Numbered from the stretch's first letter, positions 7,194-14,584 are shown. The stretch: 17,101 bases of DNA from Desertivirga sp966211215 (GCA_966211215.1 CBIHNR010000118.1:1-17101); one strand, 5' to 3'. Program-made: numbers and translations. The notes: generated by a model not told the origin, from the letters alone.

Positions 7194-8423
7194 ATGAAAA
7201 AAGTCTTTTTACTGGCAATGTTAGTCTGCGCTTTGGGTTTATCGATTTCCAATGCACAATCAAAAAAATCTGTTACTGACAGGAAGCTGTGGCTGGCATA
7301 TATGGACAAAGTTGCCCGCCCGGTTATTTCGGCAATAGCCGACGATAAACTGAAGGCATCAATGCAGGTAACGCTTTCTGAACGGATTGACAATAAAGAA
7401 AGTCGCACGCAGGTCGCCTATCTTGAAGCATTCGGCCGTACCTTAAGTGGAATAGCGCCCTGGCTAAACGCCGAAGGTGGCAGCAAAGAAGAAGTTGAGT
7501 TAAGAAACCAATACCGAACATGGGCTTTGAAAGGGCTTGCTAATGCCGTAAACCCAGAAGCAAAAGACTTCCTCAGATGGCATGGCGGTCAGCCTCTGGT
7601 TGATGCTTCCTTTGTTGCGCTGGCTTTAGTAAGATGCCCCTGGTTGTGGGAGAATTCTGATAAAGCAACCCAACGGCAGATTGTAGATGCCTTCAGGCAA
7701 ACACGTGGAACAATTCCGGTTTATTCTAATTGGATTTTGTTCTCAGGGATGATTGAAGCGTTCTTCTGCAAATATGGTTTGGAATATGATAAAGTTAGGG
7801 TAGAGTTTGCTGTACGCGAGTTTGCCAATCATTGGTACGTGGGCGATGGCATGTATTCAGATGGAATGCACTTTGCTTACGATTATTATAATAGCATAGT
7901 AATACATCCTTATCTGGCAGCTATCACCGAGATCATTAATAGAAACAGCAAAAACTATAACTGGTATGCTGCTAACCTGGGTAAAATAAATAAGCGCTAT
8001 GCGGAAATACAGGAAAGGGCAATAAACACCGACGGAACTTATCCAATACATGGACGGTCCATTACCTACCGCGGTGGCGTATTTCACCACTTGGCAGATA
8101 TTTCGCTGAGAAAGCAATTGCCATCGTCGTTAAAGCCAGCACAAGTTAGAGGAGCTTTAACTGCCGTAATTAAAAAGACACTAGAATCGCCTTCTACATT
8201 TACTAAAGATGGCTGGTTGACTATCGGCGTTTATGGCTCTCAGCCAGATTTAGGCGAGTTTTATATTACTACCGGAAGCTTGTATTTATGTGCTAACATT
8301 TTCCTTCCGCTGGGTTTGTCAGAAACGGATGATTTCTGGTCGGCACCTTCAGAGCCATGGACCGCTGTGAAAATCTGGTCGGGCCAAAATGTGCCCGCAG
8401 ACCATGCCCTGGAGTTGAAGTAA
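7194..8423 (+). CDS. DUF2264 family protein, GH154-like, exported
   Basis: A 409-residue protein with a clear signal peptide (residues 1-22, cleavage after 'SNAQ'). The mature part matches the DUF2264 family, an alpha-helical toroid fold. Conserved blocks are 'RWHGGQPLVDAS' (128-139), 'SNWILFSGMIEA' (178-189), 'GDGMYSDGMHFAYDYYNS' (217-234), 'IHGRSITYRGG' (285-295), 'GSQPDLGEFY' (348-357) and 'WSGQNVPADHAL' (396-407). Conserved Asp, His and Arg residues in these blocks are active-site candidates, but I cannot assign the catalytic pair. From memory, DUF2264 members were placed in CAZy family GH154 as beta-glucuronidases; that assignment should be checked. The role fits the neighbourhood: removing glucuronic acid from a galactan-type glycan before or after the GH2 enzyme acts. 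The gene is 89 nt after GH2, probably the same transcript, and is followed by a terminator. Confidence 0.82.
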   Translation: MKKVFLLAMLVCALGLSISNAQSKKSVTDRKLWLAYMDKVARPVISAIADDKLKASMQVTLSERIDNKESRTQVAYLEAFGRTLSGIAPWLNAEGGSKEEVELRNQYRTWALKGLANAVNPEAKDFLRWHGGQPLVDASFVALALVRCPWLWENSDKATQRQIVDAFRQTRGTIPVYSNWILFSGMIEAFFCKYGLEYDKVRVEFAVREFANHWYVGDGMYSDGMHFAYDYYNSIVIHPYLAAITEIINRNSKNYNWYAANLGKINKRYAEIQERAINTDGTYPIHGRSITYRGGVFHHLADISLRKQLPSSLKPAQVRGALTAVIKKTLESPSTFTKDGWLTIGVYGSQPDLGEFYITTGSLYLCANIFLPLGLSETDDFWSAPSEPWTAVKIWSGQNVPADHALELK

Positions 8424-8450
8424 GTTTATAAAGTTCAAAAAGATATAATA

Positions 8451-8483
8451 AAAAGCTGAATGTTTAGGCATTCGGCTTTTTTT
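8451..8483 (+). terminator. Rho-independent terminator after the DUF2264 gene
   Basis: AAAAGCTGAATG pairs with CATTCGGCTTTT (one wobble) around TTTAGG and ends in seven T residues. It lies 27 nt past the stop and closes the carbohydrate-enzyme set. Confidence 0.9.
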
Positions 8484-8576
8484 ACGGGCTTTGCACAGTC
8501 ATAATGCTTTTGGGTAGGCCAAAGCGTTGATTTAAAGGTAGATGTTAGAAGCACTACCATCATAGTTTAAACCTGA

Positions 8577-8647
8577 TTGTACCGGAAAGCCCGCAGCGTG
8601 GGAGAGATTGTGGCCAGGCAAGGCGAGGACTTGCAGGGGAAAGCAGG
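8577..8647. repeat. Tandem half-repeats TTGyAssGGAAAGCmsG
   Basis: Two 17-nt blocks, TTGTACCGGAAAGCCCG (8577-8593) and TTGCAGGGGAAAGCAGG (8631-8647), share 13 of 17 positions and are 54 nt apart in a G+C-rich, geneless stretch. I recall similar GGAAAGCCCG...GGACTTGCAG strings scattered between genes in Pedobacter-like genomes, so this is probably an interspersed repeat. No coding frame fits the stretch 8484-8690. Confidence 0.45.
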
Positions 8648-8691
8648 AAAGCCTTCGCCGTTGAAATGCTGAGCTTCCTTTCCAAAAGAAA

Positions 8692-8732
8692 TCCCTAAAG
8701 CTTAAAAAACTTTTGATTTTAAACTTTAGGGA
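8692..8732 (-). terminator. Terminator-like hairpin for the minus-strand pair
   Basis: TCCCTAAAG (8692-8700) pairs with CTTTAGGGA (8724-8732), with further TTAAAA/TTTTAA pairing inside. On the minus strand it starts 13 nt after the membrane-protein stop and is followed by the T-rich ATTTCTTTT. A + strand role is less likely because the 8451-8483 terminator already serves that side. Confidence 0.6.
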
Positions 8733-8745
8733 ATTGCTTGAGCTT

Positions 8746-9006
8746 CTAGTGTTGGCCAGGTATGTAATGCCTGTTTATTTTATTATACTTTTTATTGTAG
8801 CCGCCTATGCAAACTACAATTAGCAGGCAAACGTTTACAAAAAACCAATAGGCATTGCGCCAGTTTTTGTTTGTTCCCGCTGTATTGCTAAGGTCGCTAT
8901 CCATTATATTTTTGGCTTCGCAGAAAACAGTAGCAAGCAATATAAAAGCAATGCTTAAAAAAGCTATTCTAAAGGCTGGATAAAATCGCTTTAATTTGTT
9001 GTTCAT
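8746..9006 (-). CDS. Small two-helix membrane protein, unknown function
   Basis: An 86-residue protein if translation starts at ATG 9006. A TTG at 9051 would add 15 residues, but the ATG start gives a typical membrane-protein beginning, 'MNNKLKRF', with positive charge before the first helix. Two hydrophobic segments are visible, at about residues 13-29 and 54-70. Between them is a polar loop, and the tail is basic ('NKKYNKINRH'). Both ends are positively charged, so N-in/C-in topology is likely. I do not recognise the family. It lies 62 nt downstream of a response regulator on the same strand and is followed by a hairpin terminator, so the two are probably one transcription unit. It could be a small stress-related membrane protein; that is a guess. 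That it is a real gene rests on the good membrane pattern, the terminator and the operon position. Confidence 0.5.
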   Translation of the reverse strand: MNNKLKRFYPAFRIAFLSIAFILLATVFCEAKNIMDSDLSNTAGTNKNWRNAYWFFVNVCLLIVVCIGGYNKKYNKINRHYIPGQH

Positions 9007-9068
9007 GGCTTTAAGAATTGGTGATAGAATATCAACAAGCTTTAAAGCCAAATGTTCTGCGGACTTGG

Positions 9069-9551
9069 TTAATAGTCAGCGGGTTGAGGTAATGTGAAGC
9101 GAGCCAGCTTTTGTAATAAAGCTTCCGGGCTTACATCTTTTTCTATCCAGTCGCCAATGCCAGCACGAATTATTGCCAGCCTAACTTCTTCAGATTTTAC
9201 AGCAGTTAAAGCTACGAGCGGCACGTTCTTGAACTGTCGGTATGTGTCAGGTTGCAAGCCGGTAAGTTTAATATCAACTAAAATGGCATTGTAATCTTCA
9301 TGCTTAATCTTTAACAAAGCGTCGTGTACAGATTCTGCTATTTCTACCCTTCCTTGCACGTTTTCAATATTTCGGCCTATAATAAAGCAAGAAAACGGGT
9401 CATTATCTATGATTAAAAATCTTCCGCCCTGTAGGGTTTCTGGCTGGCTTACAATAGTTTTTGTTTTAGGCTTTGAAAATGCAGCAGGTATAATAGCAGA
9501 TATAAACTGTCTTAAGTTTAAGTTAAAATTATAGATCGATGATGAAATCAT
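9069..9551 (-). CDS. Stand-alone response regulator receiver protein
   Basis: A 160-residue single-domain CheY-like protein. Residues 1-43 are a weakly conserved extension; the receiver domain follows. The acidic pocket is 'IIDNDP' (Asp49, Asn50, Asp51), with Asn in place of the usual second acid. The phosphoacceptor is Asp93 in 'ILVDIKL', the switch Thr is Thr116 in 'VALTA', and the conserved Lys is Lys138 in 'WIEKD'. There is no DNA-binding or enzymatic output domain, so it must act by protein contact or as a phosphorelay shuttle. Its cognate kinase is not in the window; the truncated PAS/DHp protein at the left edge has no ATPase and is more than 9 kb away. ATG at 9551 is the only Met codon in the frame and lies 33 nt after a good -7 element. 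Confidence 0.85.
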   Translation of the reverse strand: MISSSIYNFNLNLRQFISAIIPAAFSKPKTKTIVSQPETLQGGRFLIIDNDPFSCFIIGRNIENVQGRVEIAESVHDALLKIKHEDYNAILVDIKLTGLQPDTYRQFKNVPLVALTAVKSEEVRLAIIRAGIGDWIEKDVSPEALLQKLARFTLPQPADY

Positions 9552-9583
9552 AAGCCTTTGTTAAAGTTTTAACCAGATTGATG

Positions 9584-9591
9584 CAAATATA
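9584..9591 (-). promoter_or_regulatory. Bacteroidota -7 element for the response regulator
   Basis: Read on the minus strand the bases are TATATTTG, an exact TAnnTTTG match, 33 nt upstream of the regulator's ATG. I find no TTTG at the -33 position, so support comes from the -7 match and spacing only. Confidence 0.55.
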
Positions 9592-9697
9592 CTTATTTGA
9601 TAGTATTGATTGGTGTTTGTTGATAAAATTATAATTAATTTGGGTCAATGGATGAAAGGTGGAAGGTAATTTATGTATTTTATAGTTAATATATGTG

Positions 9698-9712
9698 CTG
9701 TTTCTGACAGAA
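9698..9712 (+). promoter_or_regulatory. Dyad CTGT-TTCTG-ACAG, possible operator upstream of dinB
   Basis: CTGT (9698-9701) and ACAG (9707-9710) form a dyad with 5-nt spacing, and the overlapping TTCT-GAC-AGAA is also symmetric. It resembles half-sites of proteobacterial LexA boxes, but those have 8-nt spacing, so it should not be called an SOS box. It sits 79 nt before the dinB ATG. Confidence 0.3.
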
Positions 9713-9772
9713 GTATAAGCTTTACCCTCGTTTTAGATGTTTGTATTTTGCTAAAAATATTAGTATTTTAGT

Positions 9773-9787
9773 CGCTCAGATTGAGCG
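9773..9787 (+). promoter_or_regulatory. Perfect dyad CGCTCA-GAT-TGAGCG touching the dinB start
   Basis: Six-base arms with a 3-nt spacer end one base before the ATG at 9789. A bound repressor here would block transcription; as an RNA hairpin it would cover the ribosome-binding region. Either would suit a tightly controlled mutagenic polymerase, but the role is inferred. Confidence 0.4.
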
Positions 9788-9788
9788 T

Positions 9789-10967
9789 ATGTCCCTTGTT
9801 TCATTTCATAGAAATATTGCCCATTTCGACTTAGATGCTTTCTTTATAAGCGTGGAGCGGTTAAAAGACAGTAAGTTAAATGGAATTCCATTGATTGTTG
9901 GAGGCAGTAGCGATAGGGGCGTAGTTGCTGCCTGTAGTTACGAAGCCCGGGCTTTTGGCGTTCACAGTGCCATGCCTATGAAACTAGCTTTAAGGCTTTG
10001 CCCTAATGCACGCACAGTTAAAGGGGATTACGATAAATACAGTGAATTTTCGCGTACGGTAACCGAGATTATAAGTAAAGAGGTGCCGGTTTTGGAAAAA
10101 GCCAGTATAGACGAGTTCTATATGGATTTAACTGGAATGGATAAGTTTTTTGGCTGTAGCAAGTTTACTGACGAATTAAAGGCAAAGGTGACAAGGGAAA
10201 CTGGTTTGCCAATTTCCTACGCCCTTGCATCTAATAAATTGATTTCAAAAGTCGCCACTAACGAGGTAAAACCAAATGGTCAAACCGAAATTCAGTTTGG
10301 TAATGAAAAATCATACCTGGCTCCGCTAAAAATTGAAAAGATGCCGGGCATTGGTGAGAATACTTCAAAGTTATTGCGCCAGATGGGGGTTGACACGATA
10401 AAAACATTAAGCGAGATTCCCTTGCGTTTAATGGAAAGCCGTTTTGGAAAAAGTGGAGTAAGCCTCTCAAGAAAGGCAAACGGCATAGATAATTCCCCGG
10501 TGGTACCTTATTCAGAACAAAAGAGCATAAGCAAGGAAGAAACGTTTGAAAGCGATACCATTGATGTGCACATGCTCCATGCTGAGTTAGTACGGCTCAC
10601 CGAGAACGTTACATTCCAGTTGAGGCAACAACGCAAACTATGCGGCTGCATTACGGTAAAGCTTCGTTACTCCAATTTTGATACCTATACCAAACAGGCA
10701 AGTATTCCTTACTCGGCATCGGATGCGGTGATTCTTGATACCGTCAAAGAGCTGTTTAAACGCTTGTATGATAAACGTCTACTGATAAGGCTAATCGGTG
10801 TCCGCTTATCGTCGCTGGTTTACGGGCACCACCAGATCAACCTTTTTACCGAAACCGAGGAAAGTATACGGCTTTACCAGGCGCTTGATCATATCCGCCT
10901 GAAGTTTGGCGATTCAGCCGTTTTTCGTGGAACAGCGAGGCACTTAATCCATCCAAAATGTACTTAA
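9789..10967 (+). CDS. dinB: Y-family DNA polymerase (DinB/Pol IV type)
   Basis: A 392-residue translesion polymerase. ATG 9789 is chosen because the conserved N-terminus 'SFHRNIAHFDLDAFF' follows at once; an in-frame TTG at 9741 adds 16 unlikely residues. The catalytic acids are present: Asp14 and Asp16 in 'HFDLDAFF', and Asp108 and Glu109 in 'SIDEFYMDL'. 'FF' (18-19) holds the usual steric gate. 'MPGIG' (about 185-189) marks the thumb helix-hairpin-helix, and the little-finger domain follows. 'QINLF' (349-353) is a good beta-clamp-binding motif. It therefore differs from ImuB, the catalytically dead partner of DnaE2 in other phyla. Its stop overlaps the dnaE2-type start by 10 nt, so the two are translationally coupled and probably act together in error-prone repair after DNA damage. 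Pairing of DinB with a short DnaE is common in Bacteroidota; no imuA-like or LexA-like gene is adjacent. Confidence 0.92.
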   Translation: MSLVSFHRNIAHFDLDAFFISVERLKDSKLNGIPLIVGGSSDRGVVAACSYEARAFGVHSAMPMKLALRLCPNARTVKGDYDKYSEFSRTVTEIISKEVPVLEKASIDEFYMDLTGMDKFFGCSKFTDELKAKVTRETGLPISYALASNKLISKVATNEVKPNGQTEIQFGNEKSYLAPLKIEKMPGIGENTSKLLRQMGVDTIKTLSEIPLRLMESRFGKSGVSLSRKANGIDNSPVVPYSEQKSISKEETFESDTIDVHMLHAELVRLTENVTFQLRQQRKLCGCITVKLRYSNFDTYTKQASIPYSASDAVILDTVKELFKRLYDKRLLIRLIGVRLSSLVYGHHQINLFTETEESIRLYQALDHIRLKFGDSAVFRGTARHLIHPKCT

Positions 10968-13900
10968 ACTGCAAAACATATTATAGCTTACGCTATGGCA
11001 CATATAGCCCGCAGCAGTTGATCTCCCAGGCTGTAGAACAGGGCGTTCGGGCTATGGCGCTCACCAATATAAACGGTACGCCAGATGCCTGGGAATTTGT
11101 AAAGCTTTGCCGTACGAGTGGAATAAATCCCTTATTAGGTTGTGAAGTAAGAAACGGAAATAAGTTCTGCTATATTTTGTTAGCTAAAAATCAGGAGGGC
11201 TTGTGTGAAATAAACCGCTTCTTGTCTTTGTATAAAAAGGATGGCACCGATTTCCCGTATCGATGCCCAGATTTAAAAAATGTCTACGCGGTTTACGCAT
11301 TGGGAGATATCGATCCCTCCGACTTGAAGGACAGTGAATTAATTGGCGTCAAACCCTCAGAAATAAACAAGTTGTTTTCGGTACCGGTTAATAGGTTTCC
11401 TGGCAAATTTGTAATACGCCAGCCGGTAACATTTCAAAATACGCGCTACTTTACCCTCCATCGGTTGCTAAGGGCTATCGATTTAAATACTTTGTATACC
11501 AAGCTTAAGCCAGAGGACATTGCCGGAAAAGACGAAACGTTTAAAACGGAGGCAGAGCTGATTCAGGCTTTTAAGAACCATCCAGCCATCATTACCCGCA
11601 CTTTGCAACTTATAGATGAGTGTGTTATCGAAACAGAGCTAAATTCCTCCTCCCACAAATCAGACAAAAACCGAAAAACCTATACTGGTAGTGAGGAGGC
11701 AGATAGCAATCTCCTTAGAAAGCTGGCTTTTGAAGGTATTACAGGCCGATACCCACAGCCTACCAAAGAAATCACCGACCGGATAAGCAAGGAACTAAAG
11801 GTGATAGAAGCCCAAAAGTTCAATGCTTACTACCTTATTGTCTGGGACATTATTCGATATGTCAGGTTGCGCAACTTTTCGTACGTGGGGCGTGGAAGCG
11901 GCGCCAATTCGATTGTGTCTTATTTATTGCAAATAACTGATGTAGATCCTTTAAAGCTCGATTTGTATTTCGAACGCTTTTTGAATGAGTTCAGGTCTTC
12001 CCCGCCTGATTTCGATATTGACTTTAGCCATAAAGACCGCAACGACATAATCGACTATGTTTTTACACGCTATGGGCACGAACATGTTGCATTGCTAGGC
12101 ATGTACAGCACCTTTAAAGGGAGAGCCACAATAAGGGAGTTAGGCAAAGTTTTGGGTTTGCCTAAAAGGGAAATTGATGCCCTGGTGATGAGCAGGAAGG
12201 CCGACTTCTCTGAGGATAGTCTGAAAGAGAAAATTAAAAAGTTTGGCGAATTGCTTCATAAGTTTCCGAATCACCATAGCATCCATGCGGGCGGAATGCT
12301 TATTTCTGAAGAGCCGATTTACCGGTACTCAGCCCAAGAAATGCCACCCAAAGGTTTTGCAACCTCGCAATTGGACATGTTTGAAGCAGAAAATATCGGC
12401 TTGTTTAAACTGGATATTTTAAGTCAGCGGGGGCTGGGACACATAAAAGATACAGTTGAGTTGGTAAAGCAAAACAAGGGTATATACGTAGATATTACTC
12501 GTGTGAACGATTTTATGGGTGATGAAAAGGTAAAGGCACAGATACGCACAGCCGATACCATAGGCTGTTTTTATATCGAAAGTCCGGCCATGCGGCAGTT
12601 GTTACTAAAATTGCGTTGCGACGAATACCTAACCCTGGTTGCCGCCAGCTCCATTATTCGGCCAGGCGTAGCCCAGTCGGGAATGATGAAAACCTATATC
12701 CATAACTACCATCATTCTGATAAGGTAAACTACCTGCATCCTAAAATGAAGGATTTGCTGGAAGACACGTATGGTGTGATGGTTTATCAGGAAGACGTAA
12801 TAAAGGTAGCACATCATTTTGGCGGCCTAGATATGGCGGAATCAGATATTTTGCGCAGGGCAATGTCTGGAAAATATCGGGGCTCAGAAGAAATGGAGCG
12901 GCTTGAAGAGAAATTCTTTGCCAATTGCAAGCAGCGCGGCTACCCCGAGCATATAAGCCGTGAGGTGTGGAGGCAAATTGCCAGCTTTTCAGGCTATTCC
13001 TTTAGTAAAGCGCATTCTGCCAGCTTTGCCATCGAAAGTTACCAAAGCCTCTACCTAAAAACCTATTTCCCCATGGAGTTTATGGTTGGGGTGATAAATA
13101 ATTTTGGAGGCTTTTATCGCACCGAATTTTATTTCCATGAACTAAGAAAAACTGGAGCACATGTGCATCCGCCTTGTGTAAATAACAGCTCTATGTTAAC
13201 CTCTATCAAGGGCGAGGATGTCTATGTAGGGCTTATTCATATTGAAAAAATCACCGATAGCCTGAAAGAAAAGATCCTTGAAGAACGAAACCATGGGCTA
13301 TTTGCCCACTTAAACGATTTCATTGAGCGAGTTCAGCCCGGCTTGGAGCAATTGAATATTCTGATTAGAATTAATGCACTCCGGTTTACGGGTATCAATA
13401 AAAAAGAATTGCTTTGGAAGGCAAATTTTTTGCAAAAACGGGCAAAAGAGCAGCCGATTGCTGCAGCTTTATTTGTAGCTCCTGAGGAAGAATTCGTTCT
13501 GCCCGAATTATATGTCAGTCCCTTGGACGATGCAATTGATCAGATTGAAATTCTTGGATTTTCTCTGGATAATTTGTTTAATCTCTTAGATGTAGACTAT
13601 CAGGGTTTAATACTTGCCAGTGACTTAAAGCACTTTGTAGGCAGGGAAGTGGCTTTAGTTGGCAAACTGGTTACCACAAAAGACAGCTGGACTTACAAAA
13701 GAGAACATATGATGTTTGGCACTTTTCTCGATATCAAAGGCGATTGGCTGGATACTGTCCATTGGCCTGCGTCACTGGAAAAATTCCCATTTATGGGCAG
13801 TGGATACTATAAAATAAAGGGTAAAGTGATGGACGATTTCGGAGTATACACAATAGAAGTTAATTCTATGGAGAAAGTTGGCTTTAAGCAGGATACTTAG
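10958..13900 (+). CDS. dnaE2: Error-prone DNA polymerase III alpha subunit, DnaE2 type
   Basis: A 980-residue C-family polymerase, shorter than replicative DnaE (about 1160 residues or more). The N-terminal PHP domain is degenerate: the usual 'H-x-H-S' reads 'NCKT' (4-7) and the usual 'TDH' reads 'TNI' (36-38), so metal binding and proofreading are unlikely. The polymerase core is intact: 'GRGSGAN' (311-317), 'PDFDIDF' with Asp353 and Asp355 (350-356), and third acid Asp486 in 'FKLDIL'. A helix-hairpin-helix region lies near 795-830 and an OB-fold near 885-975. There is no obvious tau-binding tail. The ATG lies inside the end of dinB (10-nt overlap), so translation is coupled. I infer a damage-tolerance pair in which DinB and this subunit copy across or beyond lesions. 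The alternative, a second replicative alpha subunit, is unlikely given the length and partner. No clear terminator follows. Confidence 0.88.
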   Translation: MYLNCKTYYSLRYGTYSPQQLISQAVEQGVRAMALTNINGTPDAWEFVKLCRTSGINPLLGCEVRNGNKFCYILLAKNQEGLCEINRFLSLYKKDGTDFPYRCPDLKNVYAVYALGDIDPSDLKDSELIGVKPSEINKLFSVPVNRFPGKFVIRQPVTFQNTRYFTLHRLLRAIDLNTLYTKLKPEDIAGKDETFKTEAELIQAFKNHPAIITRTLQLIDECVIETELNSSSHKSDKNRKTYTGSEEADSNLLRKLAFEGITGRYPQPTKEITDRISKELKVIEAQKFNAYYLIVWDIIRYVRLRNFSYVGRGSGANSIVSYLLQITDVDPLKLDLYFERFLNEFRSSPPDFDIDFSHKDRNDIIDYVFTRYGHEHVALLGMYSTFKGRATIRELGKVLGLPKREIDALVMSRKADFSEDSLKEKIKKFGELLHKFPNHHSIHAGGMLISEEPIYRYSAQEMPPKGFATSQLDMFEAENIGLFKLDILSQRGLGHIKDTVELVKQNKGIYVDITRVNDFMGDEKVKAQIRTADTIGCFYIESPAMRQLLLKLRCDEYLTLVAASSIIRPGVAQSGMMKTYIHNYHHSDKVNYLHPKMKDLLEDTYGVMVYQEDVIKVAHHFGGLDMAESDILRRAMSGKYRGSEEMERLEEKFFANCKQRGYPEHISREVWRQIASFSGYSFSKAHSASFAIESYQSLYLKTYFPMEFMVGVINNFGGFYRTEFYFHELRKTGAHVHPPCVNNSSMLTSIKGEDVYVGLIHIEKITDSLKEKILEERNHGLFAHLNDFIERVQPGLEQLNILIRINALRFTGINKKELLWKANFLQKRAKEQPIAAALFVAPEEEFVLPELYVSPLDDAIDQIEILGFSLDNLFNLLDVDYQGLILASDLKHFVGREVALVGKLVTTKDSWTYKREHMMFGTFLDIKGDWLDTVHWPASLEKFPFMGSGYYKIKGKVMDDFGVYTIEVNSMEKVGFKQDT

Positions 13901-14032
13901 TTTTTCAATAGAAAATCTCCAGTTAACTAATCTCTATGTCATAAGTAGTGGAAATGACATTCTACTAAATAAAGCGATTTGTCATCCCGTTTATTTCCTA
14001 TCGTGTGGACACATTTTCTAAACACACGGATT

Positions 14033-14113
14033 CAAGCCTTTCAGGCTTGTTTCGATGGGGCCGTAACCACGGGTTGCACCCGTGGTTGCTTAGATTCAAG
14101 CCTTTTAGGCTTG
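14033..14113. repeat. Triple-hairpin REP-like element
   Basis: Three consecutive perfect hairpins: CAAGCCT-TTC-AGGCTTG (14033-14049), AACCACGGGT-TGC-ACCCGTGGTT (14065-14087) and CAAGCCT-TTT-AGGCTTG (14097-14113). The outer two are direct copies 64 nt apart, each preceded by GATT (14029-14032 for the first). Family knowledge: ACCACGGGT...ACCCGTGGT palindromes recur in Bacteroidota and are associated with REP/RAYT-type (IS200-like) elements. No transposase is present, so this is a non-autonomous copy. Confidence 0.7.
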
Positions 14114-14180
14114 CCTGGTAGCAGAATATGCTAAGCTGTCCATTGGAAACAAGAGGAGAATTATAGCGATTTGAAGTTGG

Positions 14181-14210
14181 GGGTACCCGATAGGTTTATT
14201 TCGGGAACCC
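14181..14210. repeat. Hairpin GGGT-A-CCCGA / TCGGG-A-ACCC
   Basis: A nine-pair stem interrupted by one A/A mismatch, with a 10-nt loop. The CCCGA/TCGGG core is shared with the hairpin at 3653-3668. Confidence 0.5.
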
Positions 14211-14584
14211 ACTTGTAAGAATGCGAATGTATGATGACGAGGCGAATTAGAAAGGTTCCCTCACATCCTAAAACTTTATGTCATAAGTAGTGGGTGATTT
14301 TTTTCAAACGCAGAAGGCGGAAATAACATTCTCCGGAGACAATTCCATTGAACGCTTGCAGCCCCTTGTTGCGGAGTCCTGAGCGCAGGGCTGAAAAGAA
14401 CGGCGGGCCCGCTTGAGCCTGTGGGGAGAAGCATCGTTCTTTTCTTGAATTTTTTGTTACTTTTTTTCAAGAAAAAAAGTAAAGCAAGAAAGTAAAGAGG
14501 TAGCCCTTAAATTATCAAAGTTGAAATATGGATAAGATCCACCTTTCATAATGTATGTTACAAGTAGTGGGGGAGTCTAATCGC

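Larger units (their letters stand above)
13936..14570 (+). repeat. Three copies of direct repeat ATGTyAyAAGTAGTGG
   Basis: ATGTCATAAGTAGTGG occurs at 13936-13951 and again at 14278-14293. A variant, ATGTTACAAGTAGTGG, occurs at 14555-14570. Each is followed by A- and T-rich sequence containing AACATT or GACATT words: 'GAAATGACATTCT', 'GAAATAACATTCT' and 'AGATAACATTT'. The copies probably mark the left ends of three related interspersed elements inserted side by side, the largest about 280 nt. Confidence 0.6.

Noticed and set aside
9007..9051. TTG start for the two-helix membrane protein
   Set aside because: The ATG at 9006 gives a better positively charged start before the first helix.
9698..9710. 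Canonical SOS (LexA) box
   Set aside because: Spacing between CTGT and ACAG is 5, not 8, and Bacteroidota do not generally use the proteobacterial box; kept only as a dyad.
9741..9788. TTG start for dinB
   Set aside because: The family N-terminus begins with the 'MS..SFHR..AHFDLDAFF' block at ATG 9789; the 16 extra residues are not family-like.
12368..12382. 'QLDMF' in DnaE2 as a beta-clamp motif
   Set aside because: It aligns with the conserved core segment (usually 'QFDM') just before the third catalytic Asp, so it is part of the palm rather than a clamp peptide.
14033..14113. CRISPR-like short repeats
   Set aside because: Only two CAAGCCT copies, each a hairpin, with a palindrome instead of a unique spacer; no cas genes.
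14276..14470. Minus-strand 64-codon frame
   Set aside because: It lies wholly inside intergenic repeat sequence, is rich in proline, serine and lysine without domain features, and starts in a direct-repeat copy.
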